Assembly: GCA_016840965.1 (NCBI GenBank)
Contig: JAEORI010000170.1
Coordinates: 1-21,329 of the forward strand
Length of the DNA stretch: 21,329 bases
DNA from: Candidatus Thorarchaeota archaeon
GTDB taxonomy: Archaea; Asgardarchaeota; Thorarchaeia; Thorarchaeales; Thorarchaeaceae
Direction of reading: 5' to 3'
Notes under the pieces: model-generated
What the model was told of the DNA's origin: nothing
Databases searched by the model: none
The model's input: only the letters and a program-made list of their open reading frames with translations
Part shown: positions 1 to 8,421 of the stretch, piece after piece
How positions within the stretch are numbered: the first letter of the stretch is position 1
Layout of the letters: the number at the start of each line of letters is the position of its first letter
Program-made: the position numbers and the translations under genes

Positions 1-61
1 CTTTGGGAGTCTGTTCAGTTTCTAGTTCCTCCACAATCCTCTCGTCTTCAACTTCCGTCAT
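1..61 (-). CDS. N-terminal fragment of the next operon gene (unknown, acidic)
   Basis: Only the first 20 codons lie in the window; the gene runs off the left edge on the minus strand. The ATG at 61-59 sits 7 nt downstream of a GGGAGG ribosome binding site (74-69). It overlaps the end of the helicase gene by 14 nt, the same style of junction seen throughout this operon. The visible peptide begins MTEVEDERIVEELE and is strongly acidic. An in-frame ATG at 67 is also possible, but it is only 1 nt from the ribosome binding site. No function can be assigned from so short a piece. It matters because it shows that the operon continues beyond this window. Confidence 0.55.
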   Translation of the reverse strand, partial: MTEVEDERIVEELETEQTPK

Positions 62-2228
62 TTTCATTCCTCCCTAATCTTTCATCTATACCTCTCAGGA
101 GCCCACTACTAAGTTCCATGAGTTTTGAGAGCCCTCCATGTTCAGCAAGTACCATGATACTGTATATCAGCCATCTGGCTCTCTCAAGCAATCCATAGGT
201 ATCACCGTATGGTATACTTGTGAACTCTGCTAGTTCTCTAATCGACATGGAACTTGTTGCCGCTGTACCAATTAGATTCTCAAACGATTCGTCTAGATCA
301 CTTACCAGTTCCAGAGATACAAGATGCCGTCGTAGTGATAAAAGCGAAACAGCATCCTCTGTTATTGGTAACAGTGCCATCAGCTCTCGTACTGTACGGA
401 TGCTTAGATACAGCCGGTTCACAATTCTACCTAACTTCGTAATTTTGAATGCACCCTCTCGCCCACCCTCTACTAGGTTCATTCGTATGAGTGTTCCAAT
501 TGGACTTGACTCTTCCAAAGCAATCGGTACAATGTAGTTGGCTATGCGATGGATTCGCTCATCTTTTGCAGCAGCTATGCCAAGCGACACTAAGTGCAAA
601 CATAAGATACCATCATTATCCACAGGTTGCCCACATGAACAGCTAGCACCTTCTATTGTACCATTAGTCTGCAGTCTGGCTGAGAACCTGCATGTAAAAT
701 GACCTCCCTGAAATCCCGAAACTATTCCACCAAGGACTTCCTCGCTTGTTTCTCTGATGCTAACACGTCCCAATGCACCTTGTCGGGCTGCACGAACCGT
801 GTCCAGCAGAGCATGTTTCTCTATCACTGATTCTGCAGTAATTTCTCCGAGATGTAAAGGCCTCATAGGACTCCGTAGGTTTCTCACTGCGCAATGTATG
901 AGATACGACCCCCCAAGATAATCCTCAAGCTGTTCTAATGTAGCTTCATTCATCATATCGAGGATTACAAGAACTTGTTCAGTCAGGGAAGCTGATGTGC
1001 CTAGCCTACTCTCCACTCTATCATAACGCGGAGACAAGAGCTCCCCAACCTCATCGAAATATCGCTGCTTGGTGAATTCACTCTCGCCACTACTTCCTGC
1101 TAGGATTACTCCAAATCCCTTAGTGTCGTGTCCTGGACGTCCTGCACGGCCGAGCATCTGATGAACAACATTTGCAGACAGTAATTCTCTATGGTTTTCC
1201 GGTGAACGAATACTTGTGAGTACAACGGTACGTGCGGGAAGATTCATCCCAGATGCAAGTGTAGATGTTGCACATACAACTCTGAGCATACCTTTTCGAA
1301 ATAGATTCTCCACAAGGGTTCGTACTTTGGAGTCAAGTCCAGCATGATGGAAACCCACCCCATGATGAAGCACCTTTCTTAGGTTTGGAGGGATAGTAAT
1401 GAATGAGGTTTCCACCGAGTTAATCTCAGTATCCAAAGACTTTCGCTCTATGGAACCAAGCTGTCTGCTGACATCATCTGCAAGTCGTTCAGCCTCGGCT
1501 TCAGCCCACCTTCTTGTGCGATGGAAAGTTATCACCTGTCCATCGGCTTGAACCACCGTCATTACTGTCCTCTTGATTGCTTTTGACCTATCAGTAGCTG
1601 GAATGACTCGGCAGACAAGAGGAACAGGTCGATCATTTGACATTATCAGCTTACATTCTAACCATTCTGACAACTCCTCAGGATCTTTTACGGTGGCTGA
1701 TAGCGCAACAATCTGTAGGTCATTAATTCTCCTTTTCAGCCTCAAGAGTACACTCTCAAGCCTCGCCCCCCTGGTGGTGTCAGATAGATTCTGGACCTCA
1801 TCGATAACAACAGTCCCAACTTCTGGAAGCCACTCAACCTGATGTCTTAGTAATGAGTCAGCACGTTCGTAAGTGGTCACAACGATATCGTACTCGGACA
1901 TTTCCTCTCCAGTCAGATGCATATCGCCTGTGGTGACTCCTATACGAATGGTGTTCTCCTCATATCTCTCTCTCAAGAGCCTTGCAACCTGATAAGCTAA
2001 AGCCCGTAGAGGAACAAGATAGAGCCCGCGACGACCCTTGAAGATTGCCCTCAAGAGTGCCATCTCTCCTACCAAAGTCTTACCAGACCCTGTTGGAGCA
2101 CAGACCATGACACTAGTCCCATCAAGGAGTCCTTGTTCCACTGCCTCTGTTTGGATTCCTCGTGGAGTAACACCTACTTGTTCTAGTATGCGGGTAACGC
2201 TTGTGGAGATATCTGTGACTGAGGTCAT
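48..2228 (-). CDS. Hel308/Ski2-like superfamily 2 DNA helicase with an internal SWIM zinc finger
   Basis: A 726-aa SF2 helicase. Motif I APTGSGKT is at 44-51, motif II DEVQ at 143-146 (most Hel308 relatives have DExH), motif III SAT at 177-179 and motif VI HQMLGRAGRPG at 356-366. The order and the GRAGRPG signature fit the Ski2/Hel308 group, whose members usually unwind DNA 3' to 5' and act on forks and recombination intermediates. After the winged-helix region lies a CxC-x10-CxH pattern (C530, C532, C543, H545), preceded by a short beta-rich stretch; this is the SWIM zinc-finger pattern, known in DNA-binding and Rad51-paralogue-partner proteins such as Sws1/Shu2. Total length is close to normal Hel308, so part of the usual C-terminal ratchet region may be replaced. 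Helical C-terminal segments follow the finger. The start ATG overlaps the upstream stop as ATGA. The helicase call is firm; the biological role is inferred. Confidence 0.9.
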   Translation of the reverse strand: MTSVTDISTSVTRILEQVGVTPRGIQTEAVEQGLLDGTSVMVCAPTGSGKTLVGEMALLRAIFKGRRGLYLVPLRALAYQVARLLRERYEENTIRIGVTTGDMHLTGEEMSEYDIVVTTYERADSLLRHQVEWLPEVGTVVIDEVQNLSDTTRGARLESVLLRLKRRINDLQIVALSATVKDPEELSEWLECKLIMSNDRPVPLVCRVIPATDRSKAIKRTVMTVVQADGQVITFHRTRRWAEAEAERLADDVSRQLGSIERKSLDTEINSVETSFITIPPNLRKVLHHGVGFHHAGLDSKVRTLVENLFRKGMLRVVCATSTLASGMNLPARTVVLTSIRSPENHRELLSANVVHQMLGRAGRPGHDTKGFGVILAGSSGESEFTKQRYFDEVGELLSPRYDRVESRLGTSASLTEQVLVILDMMNEATLEQLEDYLGGSYLIHCAVRNLRSPMRPLHLGEITAESVIEKHALLDTVRAARQGALGRVSIRETSEEVLGGIVSGFQGGHFTCRFSARLQTNGTIEGASCSCGQPVDNDGILCLHLVSLGIAAAKDERIHRIANYIVPIALEESSPIGTLIRMNLVEGGREGAFKITKLGRIVNRLYLSIRTVRELMALLPITEDAVSLLSLRRHLVSLELVSDLDESFENLIGTAATSSMSIRELAEFTSIPYGDTYGLLERARWLIYSIMVLAEHGGLSKLMELSSGLLRGIDERLGRNENDGS

Positions 2229-4576
2229 CCTTCTGCGCTCACCGCCTCTGCTTTTCGTAGTGCCATGCTCCCCTTCATTGTAATCCGGTAGTTCTTGTAA
2301 GACACACCCGCGTGAGTTTCGTGACCTCTCAAGATCATACTAGCATTCTCGAGCCTTGAAAGAATAGCTTCGATGTCAACATCAGCACCTCCCTTTACAC
2401 TCAAGAAGCGCTTCACTGACTCTTCTGTAAGTGGCTCATAACGTGTCAGAAGGGCGAGAACTTCCTTCACAGTTTCACTATCACGACCTCCAATCTGGTC
2501 TATGAGAGTCAGTTGCCTGCCTGATGAACCTCGCTGAGTGTCTTCAGGGACTTCAGACCTGGTCAACATATCCACGCCCTCATTGGACACAGTCCGCAAC
2601 TCAGGTGGAGGAGCTATCTTGAACGGCATACAGGTCTTTGCCTGCTCGTGGGCTATGAGAGCATATCCTCTATCCATCACTCTCAGAAAGGAGCTCTCTC
2701 GAGAGGACTGTCGAGCCTTACTGTGTATACCACCACTTACAACGTTCAATGACAGAAGATCTGAAACGGTGGCAATGTCAGCGGACTCTCGCATACGTAG
2801 AGCAATACAGGATCCTAGGGCATCTGCAGCATCCCATATCAATGCTGAGGGATTCTTGGTGCTCAACACAAGAGGACCTCGCTTGACGAGTGCCCTAGCT
2901 ACCCGTTCTGAGAGAAGACCTCGCTTGGTGTATCTAAAAGTGCTCTTTGCAACATTAAGATGTTCAGGTGTATCTATGATGATGACTAAATCAGAATCAT
3001 GAGGCAAGCCGGAAAGCTTGAGACTCACGAGATCAAGTGCAAACATTTCAAGGTCTAAAGCACCAATGGCCAATGACACCACTGCGAAATTCTGTGATGC
3101 AAGTTTACTCATAGGCACTGTCTGTGTGCCATAGAACGCCTTTGCTCCTGATCCCTGATGCAGTCGTTTGATGGCATCTAGAGCAAGATCTGACGCTTTG
3201 GGTATTCGATGGTGTTGCGGTGCTGTTGAGCCTTCTTGTAATGCTTCGTGTTCAGAATCGATGACAATATCAGCTAGCGTTCCATTTCCAAGCGACACCA
3301 CTCTACTCAATGCGATCTCAAAATCTGCAGCTGGACTAAGATCTGTTCCTGCAATGGTTTCCAACATGTGTAGTAGTTCGGAAACATATTTAGCTCTGGG
3401 CATCCCTTCTGAGTCCACCGGGTTCAGTACAAGGTCCTTGCCCAAAGTAAATGCCATCCCATCAGGTCTCAGACCTGCGAGCCCTAATCCTTCCTCATTC
3501 ACAGTGAGCAGCAGGACTCTTTTCCCGCGAGTAAGTATTTGGTCTATCAAGACACTGAGAACATGTTTTCTGTCACTCCAATCACCACCGCATAGGAGCA
3601 GTCCACGATCAAGGTCTTGATGCATTAGCCCCACGGGCGGGCCAGTCTTCAGGGTTTCCGGATTCACGACCACGCCAAGTGGATAATCATCCGAACGACT
3701 ACGTATCGGTGTGATGAACTCACCAGGGACATTACTACCAACCTCCGGACCAAGCTCACTTGGTAACTGTACAAGCCACTTTGATAGTTCGCTCCCAATA
3801 GCTAAGAATGACGGAGCACCACTGCACAGATCCCACTCCTTCAGTCTATTCTGAATCTCTGGCGTTTCTATCCTCTTGAGCCCGCCATCAGGCACGCTCC
3901 CTTTTACTTGTCCCTCTATAAGTCCCACTTCGAACTCTGAGTGAGAATGACCAACGAAATATAGCTGTGATTGCCAGGCGCCTCCTCTTGAATGGAAGTA
4001 TGTGTACATCTGGGATGATGAGAGGTAATCCAGGTAGCGTTCTGTGGAACTTGTCACAACACCATCCTTTGCAACATGCTTTGCGTCCGTTGGAAATAGG
4101 TCAGCCAAAAGCAAGAAACCATGCGAAATGTCAAGACCTCTAAGTAGTAAACCAAGATCACCCTGTAACTCAGGACGTGCTTTCTTCATGTTCAGCGCAG
4201 TGACATAGCTCTCACCACCAGCACTAGTGCAAAGGATGGATTTTTTCTTCTCTTCAAAACGCACATTCGTTTCAGGAACTTCGTACCAAGCAGCTTCATC
4301 CAATGTTCTAAGCTCAAGATACCTCTGAAGATACGGAAGAACAAGCAGAGCGACAAGGATGATGCCTATGACCATGATGGATAACAATGGGAACCAGAAC
4401 ACACAGGCTATTATGATGAGAGAAACGCCAAAAATATAGTCCCAGGATGGTTTCACGGACCGGTCATCCCATCTAATCTCGGCGTCAGAAGTAATGGTCA
4501 TTTGCGATTTCTCTATCTGTTCCATAGGATCTAACGCAGGCTTTGAGCCCATGATGTTTCCTCGTTTTCTTGGCAT
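2225..4576 (-). CDS. Membrane-anchored HerA/VirB4-like protein with a degenerate nucleotide-binding site
   Basis: A 783-aa protein. Two adjacent hydrophobic helices lie at about 46-65 and 66-83. The central region follows the layout of HerA/FtsK/VirB4 ATPases: a strand before the P-loop, then a helix, then a strand, then a VNPVDSEG segment like the NP-D element of that family, and a Walker B-like strand LVIIIDTPEH (D about 535). The P-loop equivalent reads GDWSDRKH at about 331-338: the lysine remains, but the glycines and final T/S are gone. The glutamate that normally follows the Walker B aspartate is a threonine. ATP hydrolysis is therefore doubtful, and a structural or DNA-guiding role is more likely. 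The C-terminal 90 or so residues look like a winged helix. The ATG at 4576 overlaps the upstream stop as TGATG, 9 nt after GGGAGG; an in-frame TTG at 4579 is less likely. HerA-like assignment is by pattern only. Confidence 0.72.
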   Translation of the reverse strand: MPRKRGNIMGSKPALDPMEQIEKSQMTITSDAEIRWDDRSVKPSWDYIFGVSLIIIACVFWFPLLSIMVIGIILVALLVLPYLQRYLELRTLDEAAWYEVPETNVRFEEKKKSILCTSAGGESYVTALNMKKARPELQGDLGLLLRGLDISHGFLLLADLFPTDAKHVAKDGVVTSSTERYLDYLSSSQMYTYFHSRGGAWQSQLYFVGHSHSEFEVGLIEGQVKGSVPDGGLKRIETPEIQNRLKEWDLCSGAPSFLAIGSELSKWLVQLPSELGPEVGSNVPGEFITPIRSRSDDYPLGVVVNPETLKTGPPVGLMHQDLDRGLLLCGGDWSDRKHVLSVLIDQILTRGKRVLLLTVNEEGLGLAGLRPDGMAFTLGKDLVLNPVDSEGMPRAKYVSELLHMLETIAGTDLSPAADFEIALSRVVSLGNGTLADIVIDSEHEALQEGSTAPQHHRIPKASDLALDAIKRLHQGSGAKAFYGTQTVPMSKLASQNFAVVSLAIGALDLEMFALDLVSLKLSGLPHDSDLVIIIDTPEHLNVAKSTFRYTKRGLLSERVARALVKRGPLVLSTKNPSALIWDAADALGSCIALRMRESADIATVSDLLSLNVVSGGIHSKARQSSRESSFLRVMDRGYALIAHEQAKTCMPFKIAPPPELRTVSNEGVDMLTRSEVPEDTQRGSSGRQLTLIDQIGGRDSETVKEVLALLTRYEPLTEESVKRFLSVKGGADVDIEAILSRLENASMILRGHETHAGVSYKNYRITMKGSMALRKAEAVSAEG

Positions 4577-4854
4577 CAAGTCTTCCCTCCCAATCCATTC
4601 ATTGCCTGTCGCGCTAGTACATCGAGCATCGCTTCCATCCTTGATATCGTATAACTATGAGGGGAACTGATCACTAGGGATTCTTTAACTATGACAACTT
4701 CTGGGTGGTCGCTTTTTAACGGGTGACCAAGGACCATGAGTACTGGCTTTTTTGAAACGGTTTTCCAGGTGTAACCATGACCTCGCTCTAAGAAATCCAT
4801 GATTGCATGCGCAGTCACGCCTCTTGGGATATCCAGCGATACATCTTCACCCAC
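4576..4854 (-). CDS. Small operon protein of unknown function (92 aa)
   Basis: This is not a family I recognise. It encodes 92 residues of mixed alpha/beta appearance: an N-terminal helix, beta strands around VLMVLGHPL and EVVIVKESLVISS, then a C-terminal helix. There are no cysteine clusters, no membrane segment and no nucleotide-binding motif. The start is GTG at 4854, fixed by a perfect GGAGGT 7 nt upstream. It overlaps the end of the preceding gene by 8 nt and ends in a TGATG junction with the HerA-like gene. Its position between two membrane proteins suggests it is a soluble partner or a split-off domain of the HerA-like protein; that is inference. Confidence 0.7.
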   Translation of the reverse strand: MGEDVSLDIPRGVTAHAIMDFLERGHGYTWKTVSKKPVLMVLGHPLKSDHPEVVIVKESLVISSPHSYTISRMEAMLDVLARQAMNGLGGKT

Positions 4855-5440
4855 TGACGATACCTCCAGTGTTAACTAGTCGCATCTCATAGAGCCCTGC
4901 ACGGTCAATGGGAGTGTGCGGATAGGAGGACCGCATTGCACTCTCCAAGGTGGTCACATCATCATACACCTTTTCGGAGAGTTTCTTGGCAACATTTGCT
5001 CCATTCATCAGCCTAAGAGACCTCCTGACTACCTGCATTCCAGCAAGTGTAGAATTGTTCCCCAAAGGACGACATACAAAGAATCGAAGCTCGCATTGAT
5101 TCTCCTTGGCAAATTGCTCACTCATTGCTTTGAGGACTTTCTTCGCAGAATGGGAAACATCGATCCCAAGTGGAACGCTTGATAGAAGACATCCTGCTTG
5201 TACCTCTACAGTCCATGATCTCAGGATTGCCATTATTCCAGTCGCCTCATCCCAAAGCACCTTCATAGGTCTGCGCCAGAAGAGATAGACTAGGACAACT
5301 AGAGCTGTGAGGATAATTCCAAGCAAAGACTCAACGATTATGCTCTGGATTGGTGTAAGCAAAATACGAGAGACCCATGCTACCAATACTGCAGAAGACA
5401 GTGGCCATTTGATCCACTCGATGTCACGGTAACTCTTCAT
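4847..5440 (-). CDS. Two-TM membrane protein of unknown function (197 aa)
   Basis: The N-terminal 60 residues contain two hydrophobic helices (about 12-30 and 36-56) ending in FWRRP, so the rest probably lies on the cytoplasmic side by the positive-inside rule. The soluble C-terminal 140 residues are predicted alpha/beta, with a strand ELRFFVCRPLG, a helical stretch rich in Lys and Leu, and a final strand. The layout resembles the N-terminal part of membrane-anchored HerA/VirB4-type proteins, but I cannot assign a family. The ATG at 5440 overlaps the end of the XPD-like gene by 17 nt. Upstream it carries an AGAGGTGGTGTGA stretch that can pair with the 16S 3' end. With the downstream two-TM HerA-like protein it could form the membrane anchor of the operon's machine. 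Confidence 0.7.
   Translation of the reverse strand: MKSYRDIEWIKWPLSSAVLVAWVSRILLTPIQSIIVESLLGIILTALVVLVYLFWRRPMKVLWDEATGIMAILRSWTVEVQAGCLLSSVPLGIDVSHSAKKVLKAMSEQFAKENQCELRFFVCRPLGNNSTLAGMQVVRRSLRLMNGANVAKKLSEKVYDDVTTLESAMRSSYPHTPIDRAGLYEMRLVNTGGIVSG
4862..4867 (-). promoter_or_regulatory. Ribosome binding site fixing the GTG start at 4854
   Basis: A perfect GGAGGT lies inside the end of the 197-aa gene, 7 nt before the GTG start of the 92-aa gene. It supports independent re-initiation at this overlapping junction. Confidence 0.75.
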
Positions 5441-7397
5441 TCGTCACACCACCTCTTACGAACATCTCAATCGCTTCTTTTAGCTCTCCCACACCTCTGT
5501 ATGGCCATAGGTCTGCAGCTGTATCTTCCCCAAACACATCGATATGTTTCAGAAACCGTTTGTCCAGTAACACAATGATGCCTCTATCATCTGGCGACCT
5601 CCTGAGCCTTCCAGCCATCTGAGCCACTTTGCGAATCGATGGGACCACCGCCGCATAATAATAACCAGAGCCAGACCCATAACGTCGGTCATAGAAGTCT
5701 TGTAGAGCTTTCTGATGACTCGTTGGTGGACTGAAGGGGAGTCCTACACCAATAATGATGTCCACCATGCTTGACCCCGCATCAACAAGATCTACGCCTT
5801 CACTTACCTTCCCACCGTAGACACAGAATAACGCATGGGGTTTTGCGGCAAGAGCAGTCTTCACATCATCAATCCTTATGGTTCGGTCCTCAACCAGTGG
5901 CTCTCTGAAACCAGAGTTGATGCCAAAGCTGAGAACATCTTGCATAATGGCATAGCTCGGAAAGGCTATCATAGCGCTTTTGTTGGCAGGTACAGCGTTG
6001 AGGACTACCTCTATGCGATTGCCAATTTCACGCCATAGGTCAGGATTCCTTAACCTGTAACTCGTAGACACTTCTTTGTCCACAAGAATTAGACGTGTTC
6101 CTCGTGGATAAGGGCTTGACAACTCCTCACCCTTAGCACTCCCTAGCCCAAGAATACGCTTGTAATGTGACAGAGGCCTTAGAGTGCCTGACATGAGAAG
6201 AGCTGATCGTGAAGCTCGTAGAACTTGTGCCACCAATCCTGCGGCATTCAGTGGCCGAATCTTCAGAATAACTCGAGATAGATCCTTCCCAAGATGCTCC
6301 TCCCATCCTGGAGAGAGCTCGATAGTCACAAGCCAGTCGTCGCTCTCTGTAGCCCGCTTTCCTGCATAGAGGAAAGATACAAGCCGGTCTACAGGTGTGT
6401 CCATTGGTACTGAGTCATCCACTCCCTCAATGGGCATACTATACTCAATGAGTCTGTCTAGGTCACCATGAGCAGCAAAGCGAGGGTATGCATCCCACTT
6501 GTCAAGGCGCCGCTCACCTTGAAGGGTATCAAGATTGACCATTGTCGTTTCCCAGAGAAAATCGACAGTTTCCTCCAACCATTGAACGCCAGTTTCCTTC
6601 ACGATGTCTCGCTTATGATCCCGGAGCCATATCATATCAGAACCGCTAAGTTCAGCAGCCTCAGCTTCCAAAACATGAGAAGACAGATTGTGTGCTTCGT
6701 CAACAAGGACATCTATCTCATGAAGGTCGACCCCAAGTGAGGTGAGTAGAGCCGTTCTGACCCGGCTTCTGAAGATGTAGTCATATGGACCAACGATGAC
6801 TTTACTCTTCTTAGCGCACCACCGGAGGATCTCATAGGGACACTGTCCTAGCTCATCACCAGATTCCTCAGCAACGCTACGGCTTACCACCTGTTCGTTG
6901 AGCAGCTCATCGATGTTTTCAAGGAAACTTTGACGGGGTACAGTTCGTCTATCCTCATTTCTCTTGTAGCAATTCCAGTAGCGTGTGCATTCGCCCATCC
7001 GTACAAAGGCTGCACAACCACGCATGAATCCTAGTGAAGACAGGTTCTTCATCAGTGACTTCATGGGGCAAACATGCTTTCGTGAAACCATGCTCGTTGC
7101 AGTGAGTAGGCTGTCTTGTGTGTGAACTCGAAGTAAGGTAAGCTCTTCTTCGAACACCTTTGATTGCGAGTGTGTACGTGTTAGCACTAATAATCGAGAG
7201 GTGGGATCAATGGAGCGAGCAGAAAGATATCCAGAAAGTGTTGCGATAGTTTTTCCGATCCCGCAATCTGCTGAAAGAAGACCCACTGTCCCCTCCGAAA
7301 ACACTTCCTCAGAAAAATGTACTACACGCTCCTGATGGGGTCTTGGTTGATACGGGAACCATGCCATCGGATTTTGAGCTGTGGTGGTCAGTATCAT
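5424..7397 (-). CDS. XPD/Rad3/DinG-like superfamily 2 helicase with probable Fe-S cluster cysteines
   Basis: A 657-aa helicase. Motif I ADCGIGKT is at 43-50, DEAH at 232-235, SGTL at 402-405, a GKVSEGVDL segment at 528-536 and motif VI QMAGRLRRS at 592-600. This set and spacing are those of the XPD/DinG family, which usually translocates 5' to 3' on single-stranded DNA. Between motif I and DEAH lie C109, C127, C136, C142 and a CPY cysteine C185. XPD enzymes place the four ligands of a 4Fe-4S cluster in this interval, and the CPY element is typical, so a cluster is likely although the spacing is not the textbook one. Length is in the XPD range. It starts at the ATGA overlap with the 195-aa gene; the GGAGGG there sits unusually close to the ATG. 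It is probably an operon-specific paralogue rather than the transcription-repair XPD, but that cannot be decided here. Confidence 0.9.
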   Translation of the reverse strand: MILTTTAQNPMAWFPYQPRPHQERVVHFSEEVFSEGTVGLLSADCGIGKTIATLSGYLSARSIDPTSRLLVLTRTHSQSKVFEEELTLLRVHTQDSLLTATSMVSRKHVCPMKSLMKNLSSLGFMRGCAAFVRMGECTRYWNCYKRNEDRRTVPRQSFLENIDELLNEQVVSRSVAEESGDELGQCPYEILRWCAKKSKVIVGPYDYIFRSRVRTALLTSLGVDLHEIDVLVDEAHNLSSHVLEAEAAELSGSDMIWLRDHKRDIVKETGVQWLEETVDFLWETTMVNLDTLQGERRLDKWDAYPRFAAHGDLDRLIEYSMPIEGVDDSVPMDTPVDRLVSFLYAGKRATESDDWLVTIELSPGWEEHLGKDLSRVILKIRPLNAAGLVAQVLRASRSALLMSGTLRPLSHYKRILGLGSAKGEELSSPYPRGTRLILVDKEVSTSYRLRNPDLWREIGNRIEVVLNAVPANKSAMIAFPSYAIMQDVLSFGINSGFREPLVEDRTIRIDDVKTALAAKPHALFCVYGGKVSEGVDLVDAGSSMVDIIIGVGLPFSPPTSHQKALQDFYDRRYGSGSGYYYAAVVPSIRKVAQMAGRLRRSPDDRGIIVLLDKRFLKHIDVFGEDTAADLWPYRGVGELKEAIEMFVRGGVTNEELP

Positions 7398-7981
7398 CCC
7401 TCCACATGTAGACAGTTCTCTGCTCTATGAATACTGAATCTGATTGAAAAATACGAATGAAGAAGCATGTGAAATCCATTAGCTGCTGCTGGAGAATTAA
7501 AACCCTGATTCTTATTCGCCATCCATTCTACAATCTCTGGACTAAAGCCCCTCTTTCTGGCGATTTTCCAGAAGGTCTGCTCAACATCTTCCACAGTAGT
7601 CCTGTAGAAGTCCAAGGTCTGTGTAACAAGATCCTGAAGAAAATTCACGGCCTCCTTTGCACCATAAGGAATCTCAGAAACCCTTGTTTCCGATGGGAGG
7701 TAAACAACCATGCCCTCTCCACTGTCAAGATACACCTCTGATGGAACTCCACGTGTACCCCGCAATGCTTCAAGGTAAGATAGCAGTCGTGGAAGTTGTG
7801 ACAGGATTGGTCTTCTCGAATCCTTCCATGCAACAGTTGTTATCACATAGAGCTCTGGATTAGGCTCGGGGTATGCAAGGGGCACAGTGGTCAATCTGTG
7901 CGAAGTGTCACGCATCAGGAGATTCGTCATATTGATGACAGATGCATGTGAACTATAATTTGGAGGAAGGACAATCGTCAC
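7394..7981 (-). CDS. Operon protein of unknown function (195 aa)
   Basis: I do not recognise this protein. It has a beta-rich N-terminal half (strands around ELYVITTVAW, SEVYLDS and GMVVYLPS) and a helical C-terminal half rich in aromatic residues (FYRTTVEDVEQTFWKIARKR region and the FHMLLHSYFSIRF region). No catalytic motif, zinc cluster or membrane helix is evident. The GTG at 7981 is preferred over an in-frame TTG at 7984 because it makes a GTGA overlap with the upstream stop and has a GGAGAGTGA ribosome binding site 6 nt upstream. It is coupled between the zinc-ribbon protein and the XPD-like helicase, so a helicase-loading or adaptor role is a reasonable guess and nothing more. Confidence 0.7.
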   Translation of the reverse strand: MTIVLPPNYSSHASVINMTNLLMRDTSHRLTTVPLAYPEPNPELYVITTVAWKDSRRPILSQLPRLLSYLEALRGTRGVPSEVYLDSGEGMVVYLPSETRVSEIPYGAKEAVNFLQDLVTQTLDFYRTTVEDVEQTFWKIARKRGFSPEIVEWMANKNQGFNSPAAANGFHMLLHSYFSIRFSIHRAENCLHVEG

Positions 7982-8421
7982 CAATCGTCACTCTCCATAG
8001 CTGTTAGTCTACCATCAACATCAATAATCAGTCCCTCTTCCTCAAGTTGGTTCAGAAACCTCTTGGCACGTTCGATGTCAATACTAGCCTCTTCACACTC
8101 TTGAATCACTCTCCATAGTGTCACACCTTTTCCTTGATTGAGATCACTGAGATCTGAAACAATGTTTAGAACACGCCGCTTCACTCCTAGACCATATCTT
8201 GACTTAGGCTTCGACTTCAGTCGAAACTTTGTCACGATCCTCTGCATAGCGTCTAGAGCTTCATCAACAGAGTGTGCATACTTCATCTCTGGTGAGTGCT
8301 GTATTGTCATGGAACAAAGGTTGCAGGTTGATTCATCATCTTGGGTCAGTACTAGCTTGTATCCAATATAATGACACCTAGGACATGTAAATACCCTGTA
8401 GATTTTCCCCTCTGCACTCAC
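7978..8421 (-). CDS. Zinc-ribbon plus winged-helix protein (147 aa)
   Basis: An N-terminal CPRC / CNLC pair (C13, C16, C33, C36) forms a classic zinc ribbon. Next comes a helical, basic linker (KSKPKSRYGLGVKRR). The C-terminal 65 residues have the pattern of a winged helix: helices around VLNIVSDL and IDIERAKRFLNQLEEEGLI, then a short wing ending in DGRL. The order zinc ribbon, helix, winged helix resembles small archaeal proteins of the DUF5817 kind; that comparison is from memory and unverified. Likely roles are a DNA-binding adaptor for RadA or the helicases, or an operon regulator. The GTG start at 8421 forms a GTGA overlap with the radA stop, with GGAGGA almost adjacent to it. Confidence 0.75.
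   Translation of the reverse strand: MSAEGKIYRVFTCPRCHYIGYKLVLTQDDESTCNLCSMTIQHSPEMKYAHSVDEALDAMQRIVTKFRLKSKPKSRYGLGVKRRVLNIVSDLSDLNQGKGVTLWRVIQECEEASIDIERAKRFLNQLEEEGLIIDVDGRLTAMESDDW
7988..7996 (-). promoter_or_regulatory. Ribosome binding site fixing the GTG start at 7981
   Basis: GGAGAGTGA, one mismatch to the consensus, lies 6 nt before the GTG of the 195-aa gene. It favours GTG at 7981 over the adjacent TTG at 7984. Confidence 0.65.

Noticed and set aside
2538..3002. Plus-strand open frames opposite the HerA-like gene
   Set aside because: They are antisense shadows without ribosome binding sites or family features; the minus strand has the coupled operon.
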